DNA of 64,000 nucleotides from assembly GCF_051954455.1 (NCBI RefSeq), contig NZ_JBQCHS010000011.1, positions 1 to 64,000 of the forward strand, written 5' to 3'. The notes under the pieces were generated by a model. That model did not search any database. It worked only from the letters and a program-made list of their open reading frames with translations, and was not told the DNA's origin. The stretch's first letter is position 1. Every line of letters begins with the position of its first letter. The stretch is from Pseudolysinimonas sp051954455 (lineage in GTDB: Bacteria > Actinomycetota > Actinomycetes > Actinomycetales > Microbacteriaceae). A program made the translations under genes and the position numbers. Positions 17,284-25,066 of the stretch are shown in pieces.

Positions 17284-18618
17284 TCACCGACGCGTCGCCG
17301 GCTCCTCCTCCCGGCGGTTCGCCGCGGCGAAGGCGGCATGGGGATCCCGCAGCGACGGCAGGGCGACGATGTCGCGGCCGGCGAAGAACGCCACGATCCA
17401 GAGCGCGAGCACCCGCACCTTGCGCTCCATGGTCGGGATCGCCAGGACGTGGTACCCGCGGTGCATCAGCCAGGCCGCGAGCCCCCGGATGACCAGGCCG
17501 TGGTACTGGAAGATCCCGTCGCCCATCCCGAGGGTCGCGACGACGCCGAGGCTCGCGTGCCGGTAGGGCGTCGGCTCCTCGTCGCGGAGGGCGGCCACGA
17601 TGTTCCGGGCCAGCCGCTTGCCCTGGCGCACGGCGTGCTGCGCGTTCGGCACGGTGCGTCGAGCGGGGTCCCCGGCGAGGTCCGGGACGGCCGCGGCGTC
17701 ACCGGCGGCCCAGGCGCCGTCGACCGGCTGCTCGCCGGTGCCGACCCGGAGGTCGGGGCGGACGACGACGGCGCCGCGCGCGTCGATCGGCAGATCGGTG
17801 TGACGGGCGATCACGGGATTCGCGGCGTTGCCCGCCGTCCAGACCACGATCCCGCTGTCGAAGCGCTCCCCGGTCGACAGCTCGACCGTGCCGCCCTCGA
17901 GGGACCGCACCTGCGTGTCGAGATGGACCCGGATCCCGCGTTCCTCGAAGTGCTCGACCACCCACCGACCGGGACGGTCGGTCACCTCGGGGAGGATCCG
18001 CCCGGTCGCCTCGACGAGGTGGAAGCGCAGCTCGTCCGGCCGGATCTCGCGGTAGCGGCGGAGCAGGCTGACGGCGAAGGAGTGGAGCTCGCCGGTGACC
18101 TCGACCCCGGAGAAGCCGCCGCCGACGACCGTCACCGTGAGCAGCCTGCGGCGTTCGGCTCCGGCGGGCAGGGCGACCGCCCGGTCGACGGACTCGACCA
18201 GGCGGTCGTGGACCTCGACTGCCTCCTCGATGGTCCGCATGCCGATCGCGTGCCGCTCCAGCCCCGGGATCGGGAACGTGCGGGTGGTCGCGCCGGCGGT
18301 CACGACCACCTGGTCGTAGCCGAGTTCCCGCCGTCCACCGTCGATCGTTCGGATGCGGGCCGTGCGGTGCGCGTGGTCGAGCCGTTCGAGGTCGCCGCGG
18401 ACGATGCGGGTGCGCCGGAGGTGCCTGCGCAGCGACACCGCGAGGTGGCGCGGCTCGATGGAGCCGGCGGTCAGCTCGGGCAGGAACGGCTGATACGTCA
18501 TGTACGCCCTGCTGTCGAGGACGGTCACCTCCGCCTCGCCGGCGCGCAGTCGGTGCTCGAGGCCGAGGGCCGTGTAGAGGCCCGCGTAGCCGCCGCCGAT
18601 GATCAGGATCCGTTCCAT
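17284..18618 (-). CDS. NAD(P)/FAD-dependent oxidoreductase (type II NADH dehydrogenase-like)
   Basis: 444 residues. The FAD-binding GxGxxG is at the N-terminus (ILIIGGGYAGLYTALGLE), the NADH-binding one is TVVGGGFSGVEVTGEL near residue 163, and the second FAD contact is WAAGDAAAVPDLAG near 300. A C-terminal amphipathic region (RGLAAWLMHRGYHVLAIPT) suits membrane attachment. NDH-2 enzymes pass electrons from NADH to quinone without pumping. It lies just after the ECF41 sigma gene on the same strand, matching the oxidoreductases usually linked to ECF41 loci. A predicted ECF41 promoter lies at 18691-18719. Confidence 0.85.
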   Translation of the reverse strand: MERILIIGGGYAGLYTALGLEHRLRAGEAEVTVLDSRAYMTYQPFLPELTAGSIEPRHLAVSLRRHLRRTRIVRGDLERLDHAHRTARIRTIDGGRRELGYDQVVVTAGATTRTFPIPGLERHAIGMRTIEEAVEVHDRLVESVDRAVALPAGAERRRLLTVTVVGGGFSGVEVTGELHSFAVSLLRRYREIRPDELRFHLVEATGRILPEVTDRPGRWVVEHFEERGIRVHLDTQVRSLEGGTVELSTGERFDSGIVVWTAGNAANPVIARHTDLPIDARGAVVVRPDLRVGTGEQPVDGAWAAGDAAAVPDLAGDPARRTVPNAQHAVRQGKRLARNIVAALRDEEPTPYRHASLGVVATLGMGDGIFQYHGLVIRGLAAWLMHRGYHVLAIPTMERKVRVLALWIVAFFAGRDIVALPSLRDPHAAFAAANRREEEPATRR

Positions 18619-18637
18619 CTCTCCGTCCTCCCGTCGC

Positions 18638-18657
18638 GGACCCGCCTATCCGGGTCC
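18638..18657 (-). terminator. Hairpin between sigma-factor gene and oxidoreductase gene
   Basis: GGACCCG (18638-18644) and CGGGTCC (18651-18657) form a perfect 7-bp stem with a 6-base loop. It could end the sigma-factor transcript, or act in the 5' leader of the oxidoreductase mRNA, since a putative promoter lies upstream of it. Confidence 0.5.
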
Positions 18658-18681
18658 GTCCCTGAGGGGGCGATGACCCCC

Positions 18682-19650
18682 TCACTCATCTCGACGGCAT
18701 AGCGACCCGGAATGTGAGGCGGCGGACGGGCCGCGCTCCGCCGCGCTCCACGCGCCGAGCTTCTCGGGGTTGAGCATCAGCCAGACGTCGTGGATGCGGC
18801 CCGCCAGGACCGCCAGCGTCACGACGCCGACGCCCTCGCCCTCGGAGCGGAACACCAGGCCCGTCTCCCCGTTGACCTGCCGTTCCTCGACGACCATCGC
18901 CGGCCGCTTGGAGAGCGCGCCGACGAGGAAGCGCCCCACCCGGTCGGCGCCGCGGACGGGTCGCAGCGCCGCGCGGATGCGCCCTCCGCCGTCGCTGATC
19001 GCCGTAACGTCGGGGTCGAGGAGGCGGGTCAGGCCCGCCAGGTCGCCGGTGCGCGCGGCCTCGCGGAACGCCCGCACGACCTCCGTGTGCTGCGCCGGCG
19101 CCGCGGCGCCCTGCCGCCGATCCCGCACGTGGCGACGGGCGGAGGAGGCGAGCTGCCGGGCGGCGTCGGGGGAGCGCCCGACGATCCCGGCGATCTCCGC
19201 GAACGGCAGGCCGAAGACGTCGTGCAGGACGAACGCGACGCGTTCGGCGGGCGTCAGCGATTCGAGCACCACCAGCAGGGCCATGGAGACCGACTCGTCG
19301 AGGGTGATGCGGTCGAGCGGATCGAGGGGATCGGATCCGGTGAGCGGCGACCCGGGCAGCGGCTTGGGCAGCCATTCGCCGACGTAGCGCTCACGGCGAT
19401 GACGGGCCGAGTCGAGGATGCTCAGTGCGACCCGCGACGCGACCGTCGTCATCCACGCGGCCGGATTGCGGATCGCGGCGCGCTCGTCGTCGTCGAGCTG
19501 GGACCAGCGGGTGTAGGTCTCCTGCACGACGTCCTCGGCCTCGCTGCGCGAGCCGAGCAGCCGGAACGCGACGTCGAGGAGGTGCCGGCGCTCGGACAGG
19601 AGCTCGTCGATCGGGACCGCGTCGCCGGTGCGGTCGTGGTCGGCGCTCAG
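18682..19650 (-). CDS. ECF41-group RNA polymerase sigma factor with SnoaL-like C-terminal domain
   Basis: About 323 residues if started at CTG 19650. Sigma region 2 is HLLDVAFRLLGSRSEAEDVV; region 4 is LTPAERVAFVLHDVFGLPF. The C-terminal SnoaL-like extension carries the ECF41 hallmarks: a linker GEWLPKPL, a DGGGR motif (SDGGGRIRAAL) and a terminal LNPEKL in the place of NPDKL. In ECF41 factors this fused domain replaces the anti-sigma factor. The first ATG/GTG/TTG-type codon in frame (GTG 19527) falls after region 2 and would destroy the protein. CTG 19650 gives a CTGA overlap with the thyX stop and is the best candidate. Confidence 0.85.
   Translation of the reverse strand: MSADHDRTGDAVPIDELLSERRHLLDVAFRLLGSRSEAEDVVQETYTRWSQLDDDERAAIRNPAAWMTTVASRVALSILDSARHRRERYVGEWLPKPLPGSPLTGSDPLDPLDRITLDESVSMALLVVLESLTPAERVAFVLHDVFGLPFAEIAGIVGRSPDAARQLASSARRHVRDRRQGAAAPAQHTEVVRAFREAARTGDLAGLTRLLDPDVTAISDGGGRIRAALRPVRGADRVGRFLVGALSKRPAMVVEERQVNGETGLVFRSEGEGVGVVTLAVLAGRIHDVWLMLNPEKLGAWSAAERGPSAASHSGSLCRRDE
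18691..18719 (-). promoter_or_regulatory. Predicted ECF41 promoter P2 (for the NDH-2-like gene)
   Basis: On the minus strand CCTCACATTCC is followed after 13 bases by GTCGA, that is TCACA-N16-CGTC. This fits my recollection of the ECF41 consensus TGTCACA-N16-CGTC. It lies inside the last codons of the sigma gene, about 70 bp upstream of the oxidoreductase start, and has the same motif and spacing as P1 at 20789-20817. Confidence 0.65.
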
Positions 19651-20366
19651 GGGGCGACCCGGCCGGTGCGCACGAACGCCGCGTGGGTCCGCGGCATGAG
19701 CAGGCGGAAGTGATCCTCCATCCGTTCGGCGACCATCTCGATCTCGCGCTGGGGGAACGACGGGAACCGGGCGTCCTCGCTGCGGGTGCGCAGCGAGACG
19801 AGGTTCATGAGCGAGCGCGCATTGAGCGTGACGTACGCCGAGGAGTACGTGTTCAGCGGCAGCACCGTCCTCGCGATCTCGCGCGCGATCCCGGCGTCCA
19901 GCATGCGCTGGTAGGCGGCGTGGGCCGCCTCGGACGCCGCGCGCACCTCGGCGTCGACGAGCTCGGCCTGGTCGCGCGTGCCGTCGACGAACCGGTACGC
20001 GCCCGGCTTGCCCTCCTGGACGAGCGCGCGGTCCGGCGCCGGGACGTAGAACACCGCCCCGATCTCCCGGTATCGGCTCGACTCCTCGTTGTAGGAGGCG
20101 GTCCGGTGGCGCATGAGTTCGCGGAACACGAAGATCGGCGCCTGGACGAAGAACGTCATGGCGGTGTGCTCGAACGGCGAGCCGTGCCGGTCGCGCAGGA
20201 GGAACTCGATGAGACCGGTGTCGCGGTCCGTCGCGTCCTCCGCGGAGCGGGCGGCGGCCAAGGTCTTCTCGCCCTGGGTGGACACGCGTGCGGCGAACAC
20301 GACGTCCGCGTCGCGCGCCGACGCCCGCACCAGGTCGACGGTGAGGTCGCTGCGGAACCGGATCAT
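19647..20366 (-). CDS. thyX: FAD-dependent thymidylate synthase ThyX
   Basis: About 239 residues. The ThyX signature RHR-x7-S is present (RHRTASYNEESSRY near residue 82), with the flavin/substrate region FEHTAMTFFVQAPIFVFRELM before it and NARSLMNLVSLRTR after it. ThyX makes dTMP from dUMP using methylene-tetrahydrofolate, NADPH and FAD. Start 20366 (MIRFRSDLTVDLV) overlaps the stop of the upstream membrane-protein gene as ATGA, and its own stop overlaps the proposed sigma start. Finding thyX inside an ECF41 operon is unusual. Confidence 0.9.
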   Translation of the reverse strand: MIRFRSDLTVDLVRASARDADVVFAARVSTQGEKTLAAARSAEDATDRDTGLIEFLLRDRHGSPFEHTAMTFFVQAPIFVFRELMRHRTASYNEESSRYREIGAVFYVPAPDRALVQEGKPGAYRFVDGTRDQAELVDAEVRAASEAAHAAYQRMLDAGIAREIARTVLPLNTYSSAYVTLNARSLMNLVSLRTRSEDARFPSFPQREIEMVAERMEDHFRLLMPRTHAAFVRTGRVAP

Positions 20367-20782
20367 CCGCGGCTCCCGGATCGGGGACGTGCCGGGATCA
20401 GCAGGATGACGCCGAGCGCGAGGCTCACGACCAGGCTGACCACCGTCCCGATAGCGTCCTCCGTCGTGCCGTGGTCGAGGTGCACGACGTGATACGCGAA
20501 GTGCAGGAGCCCGAACACCGTCCACGCGATGCCGACGATCCGGAACACGACGGACGAGCGCCAGATGAGCGCTCCCGCGCTCGCCGCGGAGAGTGCCAGG
20601 TACATGGCTCCCACGTCGCGGATGAGGTGCTCGTTGAACGGACCATCGATGTCGATCCAATGGCCGAGCACGCCGGGGAACGCGTCGTAGAAGCCCGTCG
20701 GGAAGAAGTACGCCCAGACGCCGACGAACAGGCCGAGCGCCGTCGCGAGGGCGAGGGCGATCACGTGGATGGTGCGAGTCAT
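20363..20782 (-). CDS. Small four-helix membrane protein in ECF41 operon
   Basis: About 139 residues with four hydrophobic helices: residues 5-25, about 60-80 (AMYLALSAASAGALIW), about 85-105 and about 115-132. A conserved-looking loop PTGFYDAFPG..GPFNEHLIRDVGAMYLAL follows helix 1. I recognise this as a type of actinobacterial hypothetical protein but cannot give a function. The gene leads the operon with thyX and the sigma factor. The predicted promoter -10 is only about 7 bp from its ATG, so its mRNA may be leaderless. Confidence 0.75.
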   Translation of the reverse strand: MTRTIHVIALALATALGLFVGVWAYFFPTGFYDAFPGVLGHWIDIDGPFNEHLIRDVGAMYLALSAASAGALIWRSSVVFRIVGIAWTVFGLLHFAYHVVHLDHGTTEDAIGTVVSLVVSLALGVILLIPARPRSGSRG

Positions 20783-20788
20783 ACCCCT

Positions 20789-20817
20789 TCGACCGCGCAG
20801 CCCGATGGAATGTGAGG
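20789..20817 (-). promoter_or_regulatory. Predicted ECF41 promoter P1 (for membrane protein-thyX-sigma operon)
   Basis: On the minus strand CCTCACATTCC (20817-20807) is followed after exactly 13 bases by GTCGA (20793-20789), the same elements and spacing as P2 at 18691-18719. The start codon is at 20782. This predicts that the sigma factor activates its own operon. Confidence 0.68.
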
Positions 20818-20832
20818 TTGCGCCCTCCGGGC

Positions 20833-21708
20833 TCAGAACCTGTCGCCGAACCCCAGGTCCACGAGGTTCCGCCGCGAGAGGGCGAGCGCCTCCCAGACGT
20901 CGCGTCCATACAGGCGGTCCTGCTCGACGAGCAGGTGCTGGACCCCGGCGGCGTCGGCCGCGGCGATGATCGCACGCCAGTCGAGGGCGCCCTCGCCGAC
21001 CTCGGTGAACTGCACGAGCCCCTCGAGCTCCGCCGACCATGCGGCCGCGTCGCCCGCCTCCTGCGCGTCGAGCGCGGCCGCCGACGGCCACGCGATCCGG
21101 TAGTCCTTGAGATGGACCAGGCGCACGCGCCCGGCGGAGGCCGTGATGGTCCGCTCCGGGTCGCGGCCGCCGCGCGCGATCCAGAAGGCGTCGAGCTCGA
21201 GCCCGACGCTCGGGGCCCGCTCGACCATGACGTCGAGGAGTGTGCCGGCCCCGGCCCGGATGAACTCGACGTGGTGGTTGTGGTAGCAGAGCGTGATGCC
21301 GTGCTCGGCGAAGCGGTGGGCCGCCTCCTCGGCCCGGTCGGCGACCTCCTCGAACGCGGCGAGGGAGCGCAGGCCCGAGGGCGGCAGCATCCCGATCCGG
21401 ACGAGGTCGACGCCGAGGGTGCGCGCGTCGTCGACGATCTTGTCGAACGCCGTGTCGATCCCGTCGTTCGATCCGCCTGAGGTGAGCGCCGCCGAGATCG
21501 CCGCGTACGAGAATCCCAGCCCGTCGCGCGCGGCGGCGAACGCCTCGACGTTCGCGCGCGTCATCGGCACCTGCGAGATCTCCGCCGTCCGGTAGCCCGT
21601 GTCGACCACGCGGCCGAGCGTCGCCGTCACGCCGTGCTCGGCGATCTCGCCGGCGAGCATCATCGCCTGCACCCCGATCCGGCCCTTCGCCGGCTCCGCG
21701 CCGCTCAC
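20833..21708 (-). CDS. TIM-barrel sugar phosphate isomerase/epimerase
   Basis: 291 residues from GTG 21708, overlapping the manD stop as GTGA. The AP-endonuclease-2-like TIM barrel shows metal-site strands LCYHNHHVEF, VGLELDAFW, VRLVHLKDYR and LLVEQDR, giving His, Asp, His and Glu ligands. Proteins of this family isomerise or epimerise sugars, and some cleave 3-keto-glycosides by beta-elimination. It is the last gene of the ten-gene uronate operon. The substrate is unknown; a role beside the other operon dehydrogenases is likely. Confidence 0.85.
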   Translation of the reverse strand: MSGAEPAKGRIGVQAMMLAGEIAEHGVTATLGRVVDTGYRTAEISQVPMTRANVEAFAAARDGLGFSYAAISAALTSGGSNDGIDTAFDKIVDDARTLGVDLVRIGMLPPSGLRSLAAFEEVADRAEEAAHRFAEHGITLCYHNHHVEFIRAGAGTLLDVMVERAPSVGLELDAFWIARGGRDPERTITASAGRVRLVHLKDYRIAWPSAAALDAQEAGDAAAWSAELEGLVQFTEVGEGALDWRAIIAAADAAGVQHLLVEQDRLYGRDVWEALALSRRNLVDLGFGDRF

Positions 21709-22943
21709 CAGTCGTGCACCGTTCCGTCGGCCAGCCGGTTGTACGGCAGGTACGCCCGTTGGTACGGATGCGCCGCCGCCGCCTCCAGATCGATCTCGAC
21801 GCCGAGGCCCGGCTGGTCGCCGGGGTGCAGCATGCCGTCGCGCCAGGTGAAGCTCTGGCGGAACACCCGGTCGGTGCGCTCGCCGTGCTTCATGTACTCC
21901 TGGATGCCGAAGTTGTGGATCGCGAGTCCCAGGTGCATCGCGGCCGCCATGCCCACCGGCGAGATGTCGGTCGGCCCGTGCATGCCCGACTTGATCTGGT
22001 ACTGCGACGCGTAGTCGAGCACCTTCTTGAGGTGGGTGATGCCGCCGGTGTGGGTGACGGCGCTCCGCACGTAGTCGATGAGCTGCTCCCGGATGATGAG
22101 CTGGTAATCCCAGACGGTGTTGAAGATCTCGCCGATCGCGAGGGGCGTCGTCGTGTGCTGACGCACCAGGCGCAGCGCCTCCTGGTTCTCCGCGGGGGTG
22201 CAGTCCTCCAGCCAGAACAGGTCGTACGGCTCGAGCGACTTGCCGAGCTGCGCCGCCTGGATCGGGGTCATCCGGTGGTGGCCGTCGTGCAGCAGCGGCA
22301 GCTCCGGCCCGAACTCGTTCCGGACCGCCTCGAACACGGTCGGGATGTGGCGCAGGTAGGAGCGGGTGTCCCAGTCCTCCTCGTTGGGCAGGCCGCCGCG
22401 CTGAGCCGGCTCGTGGTCGTAGCGCACGCCGGTGTTGGCCTCGTAGGTGGCGTTCGACGCGATCCCGTAGATGGACTTCAGGCCGGGAACCGCCGACTGG
22501 ATGCGGATCGCGCGGTACCCCTGCTCGAGGTGCTGGTGCACGGAGTCGAAGAGCTCCGGCAGGTCGCGGCCCGACGCGTGGCCGTAGGCGAGGAGGCCGG
22601 TGCGGGAGGCGCCGCCGAGGAGCTGGTAGACGGGCATCCCGGCGGCCTTGCCCTTGATGTCCCACAGCGCCATGTCGACCGCGGCGATCGCCGCCATCGT
22701 GACCGGGCCGCGCCGCCAGTAGGCGCTGCGGTACAGGAACTGCCAGGTGTCCTCGATGCGGCCCGCGTCGCGACCGATGACGAGCGGCACGACGTGCTCG
22801 CGCAGGTACGCGACGACGGCGAGCTCGCGGCCGTTGAGGGTCGCGTCGCCGAGGCCGGTGAGCCCGTCGTCGGTGGTCAGCCTCAGCGTGACGAAGTTGC
22901 GGTCCGGGCTCGTGACGATCACGTCGGCGGACTCGATGTTCAT
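21705..22943 (-). CDS. manD: D-mannonate dehydratase ManD (enolase superfamily)
   Basis: 412 residues, the usual ManD length. The enolase-superfamily barrel carries metal ligands in LLHDGHHRMTP (Asp, with the catalytic His two residues on), FWLEDCTPAENQ (Glu) and AIGEIFNT (Glu); IRIQSAVPG supplies the conserved Arg region. It dehydrates D-mannonate to 2-keto-3-deoxygluconate. ATG 22943 follows a perfect AGGAGGAGAC ribosome site and overlaps the uxuB stop by 4 bases. In this operon it would complete the route from glucuronate. Some ManD-like proteins dehydrate gluconate poorly or not at all, so specificity is inferred from context. Confidence 0.88.
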   Translation of the reverse strand: MNIESADVIVTSPDRNFVTLRLTTDDGLTGLGDATLNGRELAVVAYLREHVVPLVIGRDAGRIEDTWQFLYRSAYWRRGPVTMAAIAAVDMALWDIKGKAAGMPVYQLLGGASRTGLLAYGHASGRDLPELFDSVHQHLEQGYRAIRIQSAVPGLKSIYGIASNATYEANTGVRYDHEPAQRGGLPNEEDWDTRSYLRHIPTVFEAVRNEFGPELPLLHDGHHRMTPIQAAQLGKSLEPYDLFWLEDCTPAENQEALRLVRQHTTTPLAIGEIFNTVWDYQLIIREQLIDYVRSAVTHTGGITHLKKVLDYASQYQIKSGMHGPTDISPVGMAAAMHLGLAIHNFGIQEYMKHGERTDRVFRQSFTWRDGMLHPGDQPGLGVEIDLEAAAAHPYQRAYLPYNRLADGTVHDW

Positions 22944-24223
22944 GTCTCCTCCTCGAGAAGCGCGCGCGTCAGGTCGACGATCGCGGGGTCGGTCAGGCGC
23001 GGGTCGATCCGCGCGAGGGCGGTGGCGATCGGCTCCGATCGCTCCCGCACGTCGGGTTGCCGCAGCCAGGCGGCGAGCACCCGGGCGTGCGCGGTGCCGG
23101 GGCGGCCCGCGGCGCGCTCCGCGAGCAGCACCGGGGGCACGCGCATCCGGAGCTTGAGCTCCGTATCGAGGCGGATCTGCGCGAGCTCGTGCCGGATCCG
23201 CGCGTTCTCGAATCTCGCGAGCAGCTGCGCGCGGTACTCGCCGAGGCCCGGCAGGTCGAGCTGGCGCGCGCACGCGTCCCACAGCTCCTCGACGCGCCTG
23301 CGGAGGGTCCGGTCGGCGATCGCCTCGGCGACGGTGCTGCAGCCGCGGAGCCCGCCCGCCAGCGCGAGGTAGGTGTGGGCGCCGTTCAGCATCCAGAGCT
23401 TCCGGCGCTCATACGGTCCGACGTCGTCGACGAGGTCGACCGCGTCGCCCCAATCGGGTCGTCCGGCCGGGAACGAGCCCTCGATGACCCAGCTCGCGAA
23501 CGGCTCGGCCACGACGGGGCTCGCGTCGTCGACGCCCGTGAGCTCGCGCACCAGGCGGCGGTCGTCGTCGGTGGTCGCCGGCGTGATGCGGTCGACGGAG
23601 CAGGAGGCGACCGGCGCCTCCACGGCGATCCAGGCGGCGAGCGCCGGGTCGACCCGGTCGGCGAGGGTTTGCAGCGCCCCGGCGACGAGTCGGCCCGCGT
23701 CGGCGAGGTTGTCGCACGGGACGACGGCGATCGGCCCGCCGCCCGCGTCGCGGCCCGCACGCACCGCGTCGACGAGCCGGCCGAGCGGGGTGGTCGGCCG
23801 GCGCCGGTCGCGGAGGGCGTCGACATCGCGCCGGACGGCGTCGTCGGCGAGATCGAGCGCACCCGCGCGGTCGAGGCGGTAGCCCGCCTCGGTGACGGTC
23901 AGGGTGACCATCGCGGTCGAGGCGCGGGCCACGATCTCGCGGAGGAGGGCGTCGTCCGCCGCGGACCCCGTCCGCACCAGATTCGACAGCACCTGCAGCT
24001 CGTCGCGCTCCGGCCCGCGCTCGACGAGGGTGAAGAGGCCGTCCTGAGCCGCGAGCGCGTCGGCCGTCGCGCTGCCGCGGCCGCCGAAGGAGGCGAAGCC
24101 CCAGCGCTCCGCGTCGGCGGCCCGCGCGGTCAGGGCGACCTGATGGGAACGGTGGAACGCACCGAGCCCGAGGTGGGCGATCCGCACCGGAGGCGCCGCG
24201 CCCTCCCGCCGCAGCGCGGTCAT
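22940..24223 (-). CDS. uxuB: Fructuronate reductase / mannitol dehydrogenase family protein
   Basis: About 427 residues. The polyol-specific long-chain dehydrogenase layout begins with a Rossmann motif AHLGLGAFHRSHQ. The catalytic Lys-x4-Asn-x2-His is in RKLWMLNGAHTYLALAGGL near residue 285. Family members reduce D-fructuronate to D-mannonate or oxidise mannitol/arabinitol. Position between uxaC and manD makes fructuronate reductase much the likelier role. It starts at 24223 overlapping the sensor-gene stop, and its own stop overlaps the manD start. Confidence 0.87.
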   Translation of the reverse strand: MTALRREGAAPPVRIAHLGLGAFHRSHQVALTARAADAERWGFASFGGRGSATADALAAQDGLFTLVERGPERDELQVLSNLVRTGSAADDALLREIVARASTAMVTLTVTEAGYRLDRAGALDLADDAVRRDVDALRDRRRPTTPLGRLVDAVRAGRDAGGGPIAVVPCDNLADAGRLVAGALQTLADRVDPALAAWIAVEAPVASCSVDRITPATTDDDRRLVRELTGVDDASPVVAEPFASWVIEGSFPAGRPDWGDAVDLVDDVGPYERRKLWMLNGAHTYLALAGGLRGCSTVAEAIADRTLRRRVEELWDACARQLDLPGLGEYRAQLLARFENARIRHELAQIRLDTELKLRMRVPPVLLAERAAGRPGTAHARVLAAWLRQPDVRERSEPIATALARIDPRLTDPAIVDLTRALLEEET

Positions 24224-25062
24224 GCGTGCGCCGCCGTCCGGTCCGGAGCGGGCGCGGTGCTGTCGCGCACCACGAGCTCGCAGAGGAAGTCGACGCTGGT
24301 CGCCCGCCCCGGTCCGTGCGCCATGAGGTCGCGCAGGATGCGCCCCGCCTCCTCGCCCATGGCACGGAGGGGCTGGCGCACGGTGGTGAGCGCGGGGAAG
24401 ACGGCGCCGGCGAGCAGCTGATCGTCGAAGCCGACGATCGAGAGCTCCTCCGGCACGGCGACGCCGGCCCGCTCGGCGGCGTCCAGGGCGTCGAGCGCCT
24501 GCAGATCGTTGCCCGCGACGATCGCGGTCGGTCGGCGGTCGCCCGCGAGGAGTGCCAGGCAGGTCTCCCGCGCCGCGCCGGGCGAGAACGAGAGCTCGTG
24601 GGCCCACGCCGACGGCACCTCGACCCCTCCGGCGAGCAGCGCGGCGCGGGCGCCGGTCGACCGCTGCACGGCCGACGGCATCGTCGCGGGGCCCGAGAGC
24701 AGGGCGATGTCGCGGTGGCCGAGCGCGAGCACGTGCTCGGCGGCGAGGCGGCCGCCGCGGTGCTGGGTGGCGCCGACCACGCTGCGGTCGTCGAGCCCGA
24801 CGCCGTGGGTGTCGACCACGACCACCGGGATCCCGAGCGCGTCGATCGCGGCGAGCGCGTCCGGCGCGGGGCCGGTCGGCACGAGGACGACGCCCGCGGG
24901 CGGTCGGCGCTGCAGTCGCCGCATCCAGCTGCCGTCGAGGTCGGCGCCGCCCCTCCGCAGGTCGTGCCGCGAGCCCTCGAAGGCGCGCGCCAGTCCGGCG
25001 AACAGGGGCGGGTTCAGCAGGCTCGTGAGCGAGCCGAACACGACGTCGATGACCCCGGTCAC
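24220..25062 (-). CDS. LacI-type effector-binding domain without DNA-binding domain
   Basis: 280 residues from GTG 25062. It begins directly at the first strand of the periplasmic-binding-protein fold (TGVIDVVFGSLTSLLNPPLFAGL). It then shows all later LacI/GalR landmarks, such as HVLALGHRDIALLSGP, AIVAGNDLQALDAL, LSIVGFDDQLLAGAVFPALTTV and RPL-type ends. The N-terminal helix-turn-helix and hinge (about 60 residues) are absent. The sequence upstream is the uxaC coding region, so it is not merely a misplaced start. It could act as a stand-alone sensor or heterodimer partner of the full LacI regulator at 31767. It sits inside the operon between uxaC and uxuB. Confidence 0.8.
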   Translation of the reverse strand: MTGVIDVVFGSLTSLLNPPLFAGLARAFEGSRHDLRRGGADLDGSWMRRLQRRPPAGVVLVPTGPAPDALAAIDALGIPVVVVDTHGVGLDDRSVVGATQHRGGRLAAEHVLALGHRDIALLSGPATMPSAVQRSTGARAALLAGGVEVPSAWAHELSFSPGAARETCLALLAGDRRPTAIVAGNDLQALDALDAAERAGVAVPEELSIVGFDDQLLAGAVFPALTTVRQPLRAMGEEAGRILRDLMAHGPGRATSVDFLCELVVRDSTAPAPDRTAAHA

Positions 25063-25066
25063 GGGC

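Noticed and set aside
18682..19527. GTG 19527 as start of the ECF41 sigma factor.
   Set aside because: It would delete the region-2 helices that precede VVQETYTRW; the upstream frame clearly encodes them.
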